Part shown: positions 8,151 through 16,063 of the stretch, one piece after another | Position numbering within the stretch: the stretch's first letter is position 1 | Layout of the letters: each line of letters begins with the position of its first letter | Assembly: GCF_028882275.1 (NCBI RefSeq) | Contig: NZ_JARBUT010000004.1 | Location: forward strand, 248,001 to 312,000 | Length of the DNA: 64,000 bases | Reading direction: 5' to 3' | Source of the DNA: Nocardiopsis sp. N85 | GTDB taxonomy: Bacteria; Actinomycetota; Actinomycetes; Streptosporangiales; Streptosporangiaceae | Program-made: the position numbers and the translations under genes | The notes under the pieces: generated by a model | What the model was told of the DNA's origin: nothing | Seen by the model: only the letters and a program-made list of their open reading frames with translations | Database searches by the model: none

Positions 8151-8960
8151 ATGCCTGAGAAGTTGCTGTCAGCATGGACCACCTTCGGGAAGGAGCTCCG
8201 CAGGCTGCGTGACCGGCGTGGGCTCACTCTGGACCAGGTGGCCGAGGCGACCGGATACGGTGCGTCAACTATCAGTAAATACGAGAACGCCTATCGAGCA
8301 CCAAAAAGGGACTTTCTCAACGAGGCGGAGGCATTATTCGGTACGAACGGTGACCTTCTCCGTCGCTGGACAGAGGCGAAGCGGGCCGAGGAGGATCCTG
8401 ACTGGCACCGAAAGATCGTCACGGCCGAAGAGCAGGCGTCCGGGATCCAGATATGGAACCCTGCTCTTGTCCCGGGTATGTTCCAAACGCCCGACTACGC
8501 GCGCCAGATCTTCCGCGACGGTCGGCCCCTGGACACGCCAGAGGAAATCGACCGGCTCGTGGACCTGAGGGTCAGCCGCCTCGACGCGCTGAGGGGGATG
8601 AACGACCCGCGTCTGGTCGCGATCCTCGCCGAGGCGGTCGTCCGAGCCCGTGTCGGTTCACCCGCAGTGATGAAGGAACAGCTGGGACATCTCCTCGATC
8701 TGGACGCCTCCGGGGTCGTGAGAATCTTGATCCTGCCAGCGGACACCCCGTACTACGGCGGAGCTGCCGGCCCGTTCCGGCTGTTGTCCTTCAAGGAGCG
8801 CGAGACGCTTGTCGAAGTCGAGCACGCCTCCGGCGGCGAACTGCTCGGCGGAGACACCGTGACGCGGCTTCTGGCCGTGTACGGGGAGCTGCAAACGTGG
8901 GCGCTACCCCCTGTAGCCTCACATGATGTGATTTCGAGAGCCATGGGAGGCTTGGAGTGA
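8151..8960 (+). CDS. XRE-family regulator with DUF5753 (Scr1-type)
   Basis: A 269-residue protein. The N-terminal HTH (GKELRRLRDRRGLTLDQVAE, then GYGASTISKYENAYR) is followed by DUF5753 with WNPALVPGMFQTPDYARQIF and the closing LLAVYGELQTWALPP. The start at ATG 8151 is chosen because the HTH begins normally there; longer in-frame readings cover the intergenic region. It overlaps the DUF397 gene by 4 nt, the standard pairing. It may control itself, the DUF397 partner, or the divergent ATPase operon. Confidence 0.92.
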   Translation: MPEKLLSAWTTFGKELRRLRDRRGLTLDQVAEATGYGASTISKYENAYRAPKRDFLNEAEALFGTNGDLLRRWTEAKRAEEDPDWHRKIVTAEEQASGIQIWNPALVPGMFQTPDYARQIFRDGRPLDTPEEIDRLVDLRVSRLDALRGMNDPRLVAILAEAVVRARVGSPAVMKEQLGHLLDLDASGVVRILILPADTPYYGGAAGPFRLLSFKERETLVEVEHASGGELLGGDTVTRLLAVYGELQTWALPPVASHDVISRAMGGLE

Positions 8961-9145
8961 TCGACCTGACCAGCGGGTGGCACAAGTCCAGCTACAGCGG
9001 AGCCCAGGGCGAGTGCGTCGAGGTCAACGAGGCTGCGGCTCCCGAAGCTGTCCTCGTCAGGGATACGCAGAACCGGGACCAGGGCTGCTTGTCCTTCCCC
9101 GGCGGAGAGTGGAGCGCGTTCCTCGGTGCGACGTTCTCCCGGTAA
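8957..9145 (+). CDS. DUF397 domain protein
   Basis: A 62-residue protein with the DUF397 hallmarks GWHKSSYSGAQGECVEV, VLVRDTQNRDQG and FPGGEWSAFL. The GTG start overlaps the upstream regulator stop by 4 nt (GTGA). DUF397 proteins are the small partners of DUF5753 regulators and are proposed to form toxin-antitoxin-like or regulatory pairs. Confidence 0.93.
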   Translation: MIDLTSGWHKSSYSGAQGECVEVNEAAAPEAVLVRDTQNRDQGCLSFPGGEWSAFLGATFSR

Positions 9146-9203
9146 CCCCAACAGCAGTGGACCGCTCTCGCCGAGTTAGGGTCTGTTCCGGGTTTTGCCC
9201 ACT

Positions 9204-9238
9204 GTTCGGGCACTCGCTCTCCGGGTGAGTGCCCGAAC
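9204..9238. terminator. 12-bp perfect inverted repeat after DUF397
   Basis: GTTCGGGCACTC pairs perfectly with GAGTGCCCGAAC around an 11-nt loop. It may end the XRE/DUF397 transcript; because it also lies just before the transposase relic, it could be part of an IS end. There is no T tract. Confidence 0.5.
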
Positions 9239-9253
9239 CGGTAGACCCGTACC

Positions 9254-9480
9254 GTGGCACGTGGTGACCTCACCGATGGCGAGTGGGACCTGATCAAACC
9301 GCACCTGCTCCTGGGCGCCGGCGGACCCATCCCCGACCTGCGCAGCTACTTCAACGCCATCATGTGGCGGTTCCGTGCCGACGCGCCTGGCACGACGTTC
9401 CCGAACGCTGCGGCTCTTGGTCCACCATCTACGACCGGTCCCGCCTATGGGCCTCCAGTGGCCCCTTCCGGGACCTCACT
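9254..9480 (+). pseudogene. IS5-family transposase N-terminal relic
   Basis: The first frame reads VARGDLTDGEWDLIKPHLLL then RSYFNAIMWRF, the usual IS5-type N-terminus. After about 9390 the homology continues in another frame as AWHDVPERCGSWSTIYDRSR then LWASSGPFRDL. The frame change and the loss of everything after FRDL mark it as a truncated, frameshifted relic. No DDE region remains. Confidence 0.85.
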
Positions 9481-9884
9481 CCTCGCCTACCCACCGGACG
9501 CCCCAGCGTCGCGAGAACGGGAATCCCGGCCCTTCCGGCCGCAGCAGAGCCACATCCTTCGGTTGCTTCCAGTCGTAGTCCGAACACCGCTCGCGGAAAG
9601 AGCAATATCGGCTTCAAGGAAAACGCGGAGCGCTCTCAGGTGGCGTTTTCGAAGCTTTTCAAGCGCAGACTTTGGGCGTCTCGGAAGAGCCTTGCTGAAA
9701 TTTTCCAACGAACTCTGAAGTGAGCACTCGCGGTGACTCATGAGTCTGCTCACGGGTGGGTGAGCGTGCCCGCGATCCCAGTGTCTTGCCAGTTAGAAGC
9801 CCTGAGTGTTCGCTCATCCGCATGGCAGGCTCCGTTGGCAAATCGGCTCTCCGCCGGAGATACTTTACCTTTTCTTGGTGTGTG
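9481..9884. other. Non-coding stretch between IS relic and repeat array
   Basis: I see no credible gene here. Open frames lack actinobacterial codon bias, and base composition is lower in GC than the neighbours (for example 9640-9720). It contains the palindromic GACTCATGAGTC at 9735-9746 but no other recognisable feature. It is probably the junction zone of the mobile element. Confidence 0.5.
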
Positions 9885-9945
9885 TGAGTCGCTTCTGAGT
9901 CATGTTTGAGCAGGGCCTGAGTCGGTTCTGATCAACCCCTGAGTC
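9885..9945 (+). promoter_or_regulatory. Six-unit 11-bp-period TGAGTC array
   Basis: TGAGTC or a close variant starts at 9885, 9896, 9907 (TGAGCA), 9918, 9929 (TGATCA) and 9940, exactly 11 bp apart with 5-bp spacers. The array ends 56 nt before the start of the sigma-like gene. Helical-phase direct repeats of short motifs at 11 bp are the established binding pattern of SARP-type activators, and a SARP/BTAD-type domain is encoded at the end of the same gene block (29246-31807). Confidence 0.7.
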
Positions 9946-10001
9946 CGCGGTGTCTTTCAGTGGTTCCTGTCGGACCCCGATGGCGCAACCAGGGAGGACA
10001 C

Positions 10002-10832
10002 ATGAACCTTTCGCTGCTTTCTGAGATCGAATCCGGTTTCGTTGCCATGGCACCCGCGCACCTGAGCCTGCACGGGGCACACGTGCACCCGCTCCTTGAG
10101 GAGCGCACCTACTCGCTTTATGAGCTGCGCGGCGTCCTGGTGGCCCAGGCGACTCCGAACCAGCTCAGGGACGCGGTGTGGCGGCACACCATCCGGAGGG
10201 CTCGCCTGTCCCAGGACTGGATGGTGGGGGCGCTCGGCCTTGCCATGCCGATGTTGCGATCGGCGGTGCGTCAAGCCAGCCGAGGTCTGGACAAGGACAG
10301 CGCGGAGAGTTTGGAGGCCGAGGTGGTTACCGCCGCGATCCGCCAGATCCGCGTGGTCACCGTGGAGCACTCCGGGCTGGGCTATTTCCTGCTGTGCCGG
10401 GTGCGCCGGGCCGCCATGGGGGAGCGTAAGCGCGCCGTGGCCACCGTCGCCCGCCAGGTGTGGGGCCGGGCTCAGGAGGTCGACTTCGAAGCCGTGCCCG
10501 ATGCGGCCCGCTCGTGCGAGTCGGTCCTGGAGGCGGCTGTGCGTGCCGGGACCCTGTCGGCGGGTGAGGCGGAGTTGATCGCTCGTACTCGCTTGGAGGG
10601 GGTCTCGCTGGTGGCGCTGTCCACCGAGACCGGGGCGGCCTACAAAACGCTGGCCAAGCGTCGGCAGAGGGCCGAGGCCCGGTTGGCCACCGCACTGCGA
10701 TCGGTCCGCACTCACGCTTTGGGAGGTGGGCAGGGGGGAGCGACTTCACCTGTTTCGCCTACGCCTGTGTGCCCCTCGGGGCGGCTTTTTCGGCGCGAGG
10801 CGTCGAATTCGGGCTGGCCGTTGGCTTCCTAA
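10002..10832 (+). CDS. Sigma-factor-like DNA-binding protein
   Basis: A 276-residue protein. The segment LSAGEAELIARTRLEGVSLV then LSTETGAAYKTLAKRRQRAE (about residues 185-225) resembles a sigma-70 region 4 helix-turn-helix. The earlier helical part (about residues 45-150) resembles sigma region 2 but is divergent. AGGGAGG lies 6 nt before the ATG. As the first gene after the TGAGTC array and before the conjugation genes, it is a candidate element-level regulator. The exact family is uncertain. Confidence 0.65.
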   Translation: MNLSLLSEIESGFVAMAPAHLSLHGAHVHPLLEERTYSLYELRGVLVAQATPNQLRDAVWRHTIRRARLSQDWMVGALGLAMPMLRSAVRQASRGLDKDSAESLEAEVVTAAIRQIRVVTVEHSGLGYFLLCRVRRAAMGERKRAVATVARQVWGRAQEVDFEAVPDAARSCESVLEAAVRAGTLSAGEAELIARTRLEGVSLVALSTETGAAYKTLAKRRQRAEARLATALRSVRTHALGGGQGGATSPVSPTPVCPSGRLFRREASNSGWPLAS

Positions 10833-11015
10833 CCAAGTGAGAGGGCTGGTAGGCCCACCGGCCCGGAAGGCGGTGGGTTCACCGGTCGCCAGGCGGCGGC
10901 CGGAGGAGGGCGCGGCCGGGCCCTGGACGTGAGGATCCCGGCGGAGTCGATGTCGCATTCGCGTCTTCGTCCCGCTTCCTGAAAAGGCGTCACCGCGAAG
11001 AAGGGAGGGGAACGT

Positions 11016-11387
11016 ATGCGTTCACCGGCGCAGAAGGTCTGGTGGGGGCTGGCCCTGGTCGGAGCCGTCGGGTTGCTGGTCACGGGGGATGCCTCGTGGG
11101 CGTGGGCGGAGTCCCGGGAGGGTGCCGAGCAGGAGGCGTCGGCGCTGCTTCAGATCGTGGACCGGGTGCAGTTGATCCTCATCGTGCTCGGTACCGCCCT
11201 GGGCACGCTGTTCCTGACGATCGCCGGGGTGCGGTGGATGGTCGCGGGCGGGGAACCGGGGTCGATCGACTCCGCCAAACGGGCGCTGACCGGGACCGCC
11301 ATCGGCTACGGCATCGCGGTCCTGGCCGGCACGCTCATGCAGATCCTGGACTGGGTGCTCGCCGCACAGGCCGGGAGCGGCCAGTGA
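11016..11387 (+). CDS. VirB2/TrbC-like pilin or T4SS small membrane protein
   Basis: A 123-residue protein with an N-terminal signal or membrane segment (VWWGLALVGAVGLLVTGDAS) and two further hydrophobic helices, around VQLILIVLGTALGTLFL and GTAIGYGIAVLAGTLMQIL. A basic loop with RWMVAGGEPGSIDSAKRAL lies between them. This is the architecture of VirB2/TrbC-type proteins of type IV secretion systems, especially the SAKRAL loop. GAAGGGAGGGG precedes the ATG. It overlaps the next gene by 4 nt (GTGA). Confidence 0.8.
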   Translation: MRSPAQKVWWGLALVGAVGLLVTGDASWAWAESREGAEQEASALLQIVDRVQLILIVLGTALGTLFLTIAGVRWMVAGGEPGSIDSAKRALTGTAIGYGIAVLAGTLMQILDWVLAAQAGSGQ

Positions 11388-13252
11388 CCCCGCCCTTGCC
11401 CGGTGGGCGGTCGCCCGCGGATCTGGAGATCAGCGATGACCCGCTGCCGCCTCCGTCCGACGACCCGCCGCCGGAAGGACCCGAGCCCGAGGCCGGGCCG
11501 GAGGCGGATCCGGAGATCACCGATGATCCGCTGCCCCCACCGGAGGACCCTCAGGGGGGCGAGCCTCCGGTGGTGGAGCCGGAGCCGGTGGAGCTGGAGG
11601 TCGATGACAACGTCTTCGACTGCGACCTGATCGACGCCGGGTGCCACGTGAGCAACTGGTTCGCCGACTTCGCCGTCTCGGGGTTGAACCCCGCGCTGGG
11701 GTGGCTGGCGTCCAAGGCGTTCTACACCCCGGTCCCCACCGAGGGCATGCAAGGGCTGCACGCCGGGATCCTGGGCGTGTCCAACACCCTGTTTGTGCTG
11801 TTGGTGGTGGCGGGCGGTCTGATCGCGATGGGCCACCAGAGCGTGCAGAGCCGCTACTCGGCCGCCGACATCCTGCCCCGGATCGTATGGGGGTTCGTCG
11901 CGGCGAACGTCTCGCTGTGGATCTCCACCGAGATGATCACCGTCTCCAACCAGGTCTCGGCCGCGATCGGCGCCCAGTCCATCGACCCCCGGGAGGCCGC
12001 CGAGAATTTCCGCGACCGGCTGGACGCCCTGGTCGCCGAGGCCCTGATCTTCACCGTGTTGCTCGTGGTGGTCGTGGTGATCCTGTTCGTGGTGTGGATG
12101 ATCACCGAGGCGGTGCGCATCTGCATGGCCATCGTCCTGGTCATCGGCGCACCGCTGCTGCTGATCTTCCACGCCCTGCCGCACACCAACCGGGTCGCGG
12201 AGATGTGGTGGCGGTCCATGGCGGGCCTGTGCGCCATCCCCGTCGGGCAGTCGATCGTGTTCATGTCCCTGGCCAAGCTGTTCTTCGAGGGGCAGCTGAC
12301 CTTCGCCGACATCAACCACACCTCCTCCGCGACAGGGGACGAGGTGGGCGATGCCGACTGGCTGATGCAGTTGCTCCTGCTGCTGGTGCTGATCTACACC
12401 CAGATCAGGATCGGGTCGTGGGTGATGCGCCTGGTGTGGCAGCCCAACCCCGGCACCTCACCCATCGCCTCGCTGTTGAAGAACATCGCCTGGATGCTCG
12501 CCTTCCGCAGCGTCAGCGGGCTGCGCATGCCGCGCGCCCTGCCCAGCTTGGGGCTGCACTGGCCGAGGCGTTCACCGGCCCCGCCGGGCAGGCCTCTGCC
12601 GCGCCACACCCCGGCCCCGCCCAGCGGACTGCAACCGCTACAACCGCAGGCCTGGTGGTACCGGGCCCGCCACGACCCGGCCGGAGCGCTCGGTGCAGGC
12701 CGCCCGGCGCTGCCCGGCCCAGGAGGCCCTGCGGGCCCGTGGCCAGCCGGTCCAGGAGCACCTCCCGGTGGGGGCGGCCCCGGCACACCGGGACACCCCG
12801 GTCGGCCACGGGCTCTTCCCGGCCCGCGCGCGTTGCCCCCACCCGGGTCGCAGCGCGGCCTGCCCGGAGTTCCACCACGTCGTGCCTTGGAGGAGGGACG
12901 TATGCCCGGATCACCCCAGACGGGACAGCAGGTGCTGTTCCCGCGCCCGCCCGCACCGGCGGTGCGGCCGCAACCGGCCTCGCCCACCGGGGCTCCGCGG
13001 CGGCGGTGGCGGCAGTTGGTGCTGCCCACGCCCCCGCCGGTGCGGGTGCCCGGCAGGCGTGCCCCCGAGCGCCTGGGGTGGGTCGGGCCTCGTCCCCGGG
13101 CGGCGGAGGGCTTGCGGCACCTGCCGTCGATGCCCGCCCTGTCCTGGGACAAACGCCCCCAGGTGAAGGGACAGATCCCGCTGTTCTCCAGCCCGCGGCG
13201 GGTGTGGAAGCAGTACGGGCTCTTCCCGCGCCCGGACCGGGACGGGGCGTGA
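11384..13252 (+). CDS. VirB6/TrbL-like polytopic conjugation protein (3' half in frame conflict)
   Basis: The uninterrupted frame encodes 622 residues from GTG 11384. Residues 1-80 are acidic and Pro-rich; about 125-390 hold several membrane helices (LGVSNTLFVLLVVAGGLIAM, IFTVLLVVVVVILFVVWMIT, WLMQLLLLLVLIYTQIRIG) as in VirB6/TrbL channel proteins of T4SS. From about 12550 the frame turns into unstructured Pro/Gly/Arg sequence, while other frames have the better codon bias until 12900. This suggests a frameshift, or a native 3' end near 12900. A separate short gene with a strong ribosome binding site then starts at 12902 in the same frame. Confidence 0.8.
   Translation: MTPPLPGGRSPADLEISDDPLPPPSDDPPPEGPEPEAGPEADPEITDDPLPPPEDPQGGEPPVVEPEPVELEVDDNVFDCDLIDAGCHVSNWFADFAVSGLNPALGWLASKAFYTPVPTEGMQGLHAGILGVSNTLFVLLVVAGGLIAMGHQSVQSRYSAADILPRIVWGFVAANVSLWISTEMITVSNQVSAAIGAQSIDPREAAENFRDRLDALVAEALIFTVLLVVVVVILFVVWMITEAVRICMAIVLVIGAPLLLIFHALPHTNRVAEMWWRSMAGLCAIPVGQSIVFMSLAKLFFEGQLTFADINHTSSATGDEVGDADWLMQLLLLLVLIYTQIRIGSWVMRLVWQPNPGTSPIASLLKNIAWMLAFRSVSGLRMPRALPSLGLHWPRRSPAPPGRPLPRHTPAPPSGLQPLQPQAWWYRARHDPAGALGAGRPALPGPGGPAGPWPAGPGAPPGGGGPGTPGHPGRPRALPGPRALPPPGSQRGLPGVPPRRALEEGRMPGSPQTGQQVLFPRPPAPAVRPQPASPTGAPRRRWRQLVLPTPPPVRVPGRRAPERLGWVGPRPRAAEGLRHLPSMPALSWDKRPQVKGQIPLFSSPRRVWKQYGLFPRPDRDGA
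12902..13252 (+). CDS. Probable separate small basic T4SS-locus protein
   Basis: A 116-residue reading from ATG 12902 with GGAGGAGGG 4 nt upstream, stronger than most sites in the operon. The product is basic and Pro-rich (FPRPPAPAVRPQP) and ends WKQYGLFPRPDRDGA. Codon bias is good only from this point, supporting an independent start. It is in frame with the preceding gene, so a fused product cannot be excluded. No family is recognised. Confidence 0.55.
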   Translation: MPGSPQTGQQVLFPRPPAPAVRPQPASPTGAPRRRWRQLVLPTPPPVRVPGRRAPERLGWVGPRPRAAEGLRHLPSMPALSWDKRPQVKGQIPLFSSPRRVWKQYGLFPRPDRDGA

Positions 13253-13292
13253 CCCCGTCATGAAGAACACGACTGAGAAGGAGGAGGTGCTC

Positions 13293-14231
13293 ATGGCATC
13301 GGATGAGGCGTCGTCGTGGCGGGGGAGGATCCCGGCCGACATCGATCGGCCCGAACCGATCCTGTTCGGCCTGACCGCACGACAGTGCCTGATCATTGCC
13401 CCCGCGCTGGCGGGGGCATGGGGGATCTACCTGCTCTTCCGTGACCACGTTCCCTGGTGGGCGATCATGGCGGCCCTCGTTCCGTTCCTGGGCGTGATCA
13501 CCGCCCTCGCCCTGAGCGAGCGCGACGGCCGGGGCCTGGAGCAGGTCGCGGCCAGCGCCCTGGCGTGGTTGCGCGCCCCCAAGCACTTGGTCTCCGCCCC
13601 TACTGGGCAGGTTCCGGTGCTGCCCCGGTGGGCGCCCCGGACCCGGCGCGCCTCCCGGTTGGAGCCGCTGCGGCTGCCCGCCTCGGCCATCTCCCCGGAG
13701 GGGGTGATCGACCTGGGCGGACGGTGCGCGGTGATGATCGCCTGCACCACCATCCCCTTCCAACTGACCTCCGGGCGCGAGCAGGACCAAGCACTTGCGG
13801 CGTTCGCGGGCGTTCTGGACGCCCTCACCGAGTCGGTGCAGTTCCTCGTCCAACGCCGCAGCGCCGACCTGACGGGCTTCACCGCGATGGTGCGCAACGG
13901 CGCCGCCCACCTACCGCATCCGGCCCTGGCCGAAGCCGCGTTGGCGCACGCCGACTTCCTGGACGAGCTGGCCGCGACGCATGAGCTGTCCCACCAGCAG
14001 GTGGTGGCCGTGGTCAGCGCCACTGGTTCCGCCCGCCGGGCCGGGACCGCTCTGCGGCGCACCGCACAGGACGTGGCCGACCGGCTCGCCACCCTCGGCA
14101 TCCGCACCCAGGTCTTGGAGGGGCCCGAGGCCGAACAGGTTCTGCGCCAAGCGATGGCCGCCCCGGACAGGAGCCTCCCCGCTCTCGCCCCGGACACCGA
14201 CACCACCGACGGATACACGCACGAAGGCTAG
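13293..14231 (+). CDS. PrgI/VirB3-like inner-membrane T4SS protein
   Basis: A 312-residue protein. Near the N-terminus are two adjacent membrane helices (LFGLTARQCLIIAPALAGAW and AIMAALVPFLGVITALAL) preceded by PADIDRPEPILFGLTARQ, the pattern of PrgI-family proteins of Gram-positive T4SS. The remainder is a cytoplasmic domain that occurs before VirB4 in actinobacterial elements. I use ATG 13293, with GGAGGAGG 5 nt upstream, rather than 13260. It is followed by virB4 after 8 nt. Confidence 0.85.
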   Translation: MASDEASSWRGRIPADIDRPEPILFGLTARQCLIIAPALAGAWGIYLLFRDHVPWWAIMAALVPFLGVITALALSERDGRGLEQVAASALAWLRAPKHLVSAPTGQVPVLPRWAPRTRRASRLEPLRLPASAISPEGVIDLGGRCAVMIACTTIPFQLTSGREQDQALAAFAGVLDALTESVQFLVQRRSADLTGFTAMVRNGAAHLPHPALAEAALAHADFLDELAATHELSHQQVVAVVSATGSARRAGTALRRTAQDVADRLATLGIRTQVLEGPEAEQVLRQAMAAPDRSLPALAPDTDTTDGYTHEG

Positions 14232-14239
14232 GAGCACTG

Positions 14240-16063
14240 ATGGGATTCCACGGGTTGCGGACACGATCCGGATCACCCGGACTGGGAGGCCCGGCCGTCC
14301 GTGTCGGAGCACGGCACCTGGAGATCGAGGGCGGGGTGTGCCAGACCCTGGCCGTGATCGGGTTCCCGCGCGAGGTGAGCGCCGGGTGGGCGGAACCGCT
14401 GTTCACCTACCCCGGTCGGCTCGACATCGCCTTCCACCTGGTTCCGGTCCCGGCTCCGACGGCCGCGCAGCAACTGCGCAAACGCCGGGCCCGTCTGGAG
14501 TCGGCACACCGAACCAGCACCGCACAGGGGCGAGTGGAGGACCCGCACCAGGTCACGGCCGCGATGGACGCCGCCGAGATCGCCGACCGCATCGCCACCG
14601 GCCAGGGCCGACTCTTCCGGGTGGCCGTGTACCTCACCGTGCACGCCCCCACCCTGGAGGCGTTGGAGGCCGAGCTCCAACAGGTGCGCGCGCTGTGCGC
14701 GTCCCTGCTGGTGGAAGCGGTCCCGACCACGTTCCGGGCGTTGCAGGGGTGGATCTCCACCCTCCCCCTGGGAACCGACCCGGTGGGCACGGTCCGGTCG
14801 ATGGACACCGACGCCGCGTCCACCCTGCTGCCGTTCACCTCACCGGAGCTGATCACGGACCTGGGCGAAGCCACCGTGGTCTACGGCACCAACACCCACA
14901 GCAACAGCGTGGTGGCCTGGGACCGGTTCTGCGGCGGCCTGGACAACCACAACAGCGTGATCCTCGCGCGTAGCGGAGCGGGGAAATCCTACCTGGCCAA
15001 ACTCGAAGTCCTCAGGTCCCTGCTGGTGGGGGTGGAGGTCGCGGTCATCGACCCCGAAGGCGAGTACCTGCGCATGGCGGAGGCGGTGGGCGGCACCGCG
15101 ATTCGCCTGGGCACCGCGCAGGGACGCATGAACCCCTTCACCCTTCCCGCCGCCGGCGACGACCAGGCGTTCACGAATCGGGCGCTGTTCCTGCACACCC
15201 TGGTCGGCGCGATGGTCGGTGAACTGTCCTCCACGGAGAAGGCGGTGCTGGACCGGGCGATCATCACCGCCTACGCCGAGGCCGGGATCACCCGGGACCC
15301 TGCCACGTGGACAAGGACCGCACCGGTCCTCGCGGACCTGTCCGCCGCGCTGGAGGAGGCGGCCACCGATCCCGGGCTGGGAGACGACCTCGGGTGGGCC
15401 GCCGAACAGCTGGCGGACCGGTTGCGGCTCTTCGTCCACGGCTCGCACGCGGCTCTGTTCGACGGTTCCTCCACCGGCCGGGTGGGCGGCCATCTGAGCG
15501 TGGTCTGCCTCAAGGAGTTGCCGGACCAGGTCCGGGCCGTGGGCGTACTGCTGGCGCTGGACGCGATCTGGCGGCACGTCACCGTGGCCGCACCGCGTCC
15601 CCGCATGGTCGTGGTGGACGAGGCCTGGCTGCTGCTCCAGGACCCGGCCGCGGCCCGCTACCTGGCCAGGCTCGCCAAGGCCGGACGCAAACACTGGGTG
15701 GGGCTCACCCTGATCACCCAGGACGTCGGCGACGTCCTGGGCACCGAGTTCGGGCGGGTGGTCGTCGCCAACGCCGCCACACAGGTGCTGTTGAAGCAGG
15801 CGCCGCAGAACCTCGATCAGGTGGCCGAGACATTCCACCTCTCGGCAGGGGAGACCCATCTGGTCGGCACCGCTCCCCGGGGCAGCGCCCTGTTGGTCTC
15901 CGGGCACCAGCGGGTCGGCTTCCATCCGGTCGCCTCGGCTGAGGAGCACCGGCTCATTACCTCCGACCCCGCCGAGCTGGCCGCAATGAAGGCACAGGAA
16001 CAGCCCGAGCCCCGGGAACACGACCACGGCCCGGCAGCATTCGAAGACGGGGCGGTGGCGTGA
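14240..16063 (+). CDS. virB4: VirB4-like conjugation ATPase
   Basis: A 607-residue protein. The Walker A motif ARSGAGKSYL lies near residue 245, then VAVIDPEGEYLRMAEAVGG. The Walker B motif MVVVDEAWLLL lies near residue 455, followed by HWVGLTLITQDVGDVLGTE. This is the standard VirB4/TraE-type ATPase that powers assembly and transport in T4SS. It starts at ATG 14240 with AGGAG 5 nt upstream. It overlaps the coupling protein gene by 4 nt (GTGA). All motifs look intact. Confidence 0.93.
   Translation: MGFHGLRTRSGSPGLGGPAVRVGARHLEIEGGVCQTLAVIGFPREVSAGWAEPLFTYPGRLDIAFHLVPVPAPTAAQQLRKRRARLESAHRTSTAQGRVEDPHQVTAAMDAAEIADRIATGQGRLFRVAVYLTVHAPTLEALEAELQQVRALCASLLVEAVPTTFRALQGWISTLPLGTDPVGTVRSMDTDAASTLLPFTSPELITDLGEATVVYGTNTHSNSVVAWDRFCGGLDNHNSVILARSGAGKSYLAKLEVLRSLLVGVEVAVIDPEGEYLRMAEAVGGTAIRLGTAQGRMNPFTLPAAGDDQAFTNRALFLHTLVGAMVGELSSTEKAVLDRAIITAYAEAGITRDPATWTRTAPVLADLSAALEEAATDPGLGDDLGWAAEQLADRLRLFVHGSHAALFDGSSTGRVGGHLSVVCLKELPDQVRAVGVLLALDAIWRHVTVAAPRPRMVVVDEAWLLLQDPAAARYLARLAKAGRKHWVGLTLITQDVGDVLGTEFGRVVVANAATQVLLKQAPQNLDQVAETFHLSAGETHLVGTAPRGSALLVSGHQRVGFHPVASAEEHRLITSDPAELAAMKAQEQPEPREHDHGPAAFEDGAVA

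Noticed and set aside
9885-9945. CRISPR-like array
   Set aside because: Units are 6 bp with 5-bp spacers and an 11-bp period; CRISPR repeats and spacers are each about 25-40 bp and no cas gene is present.
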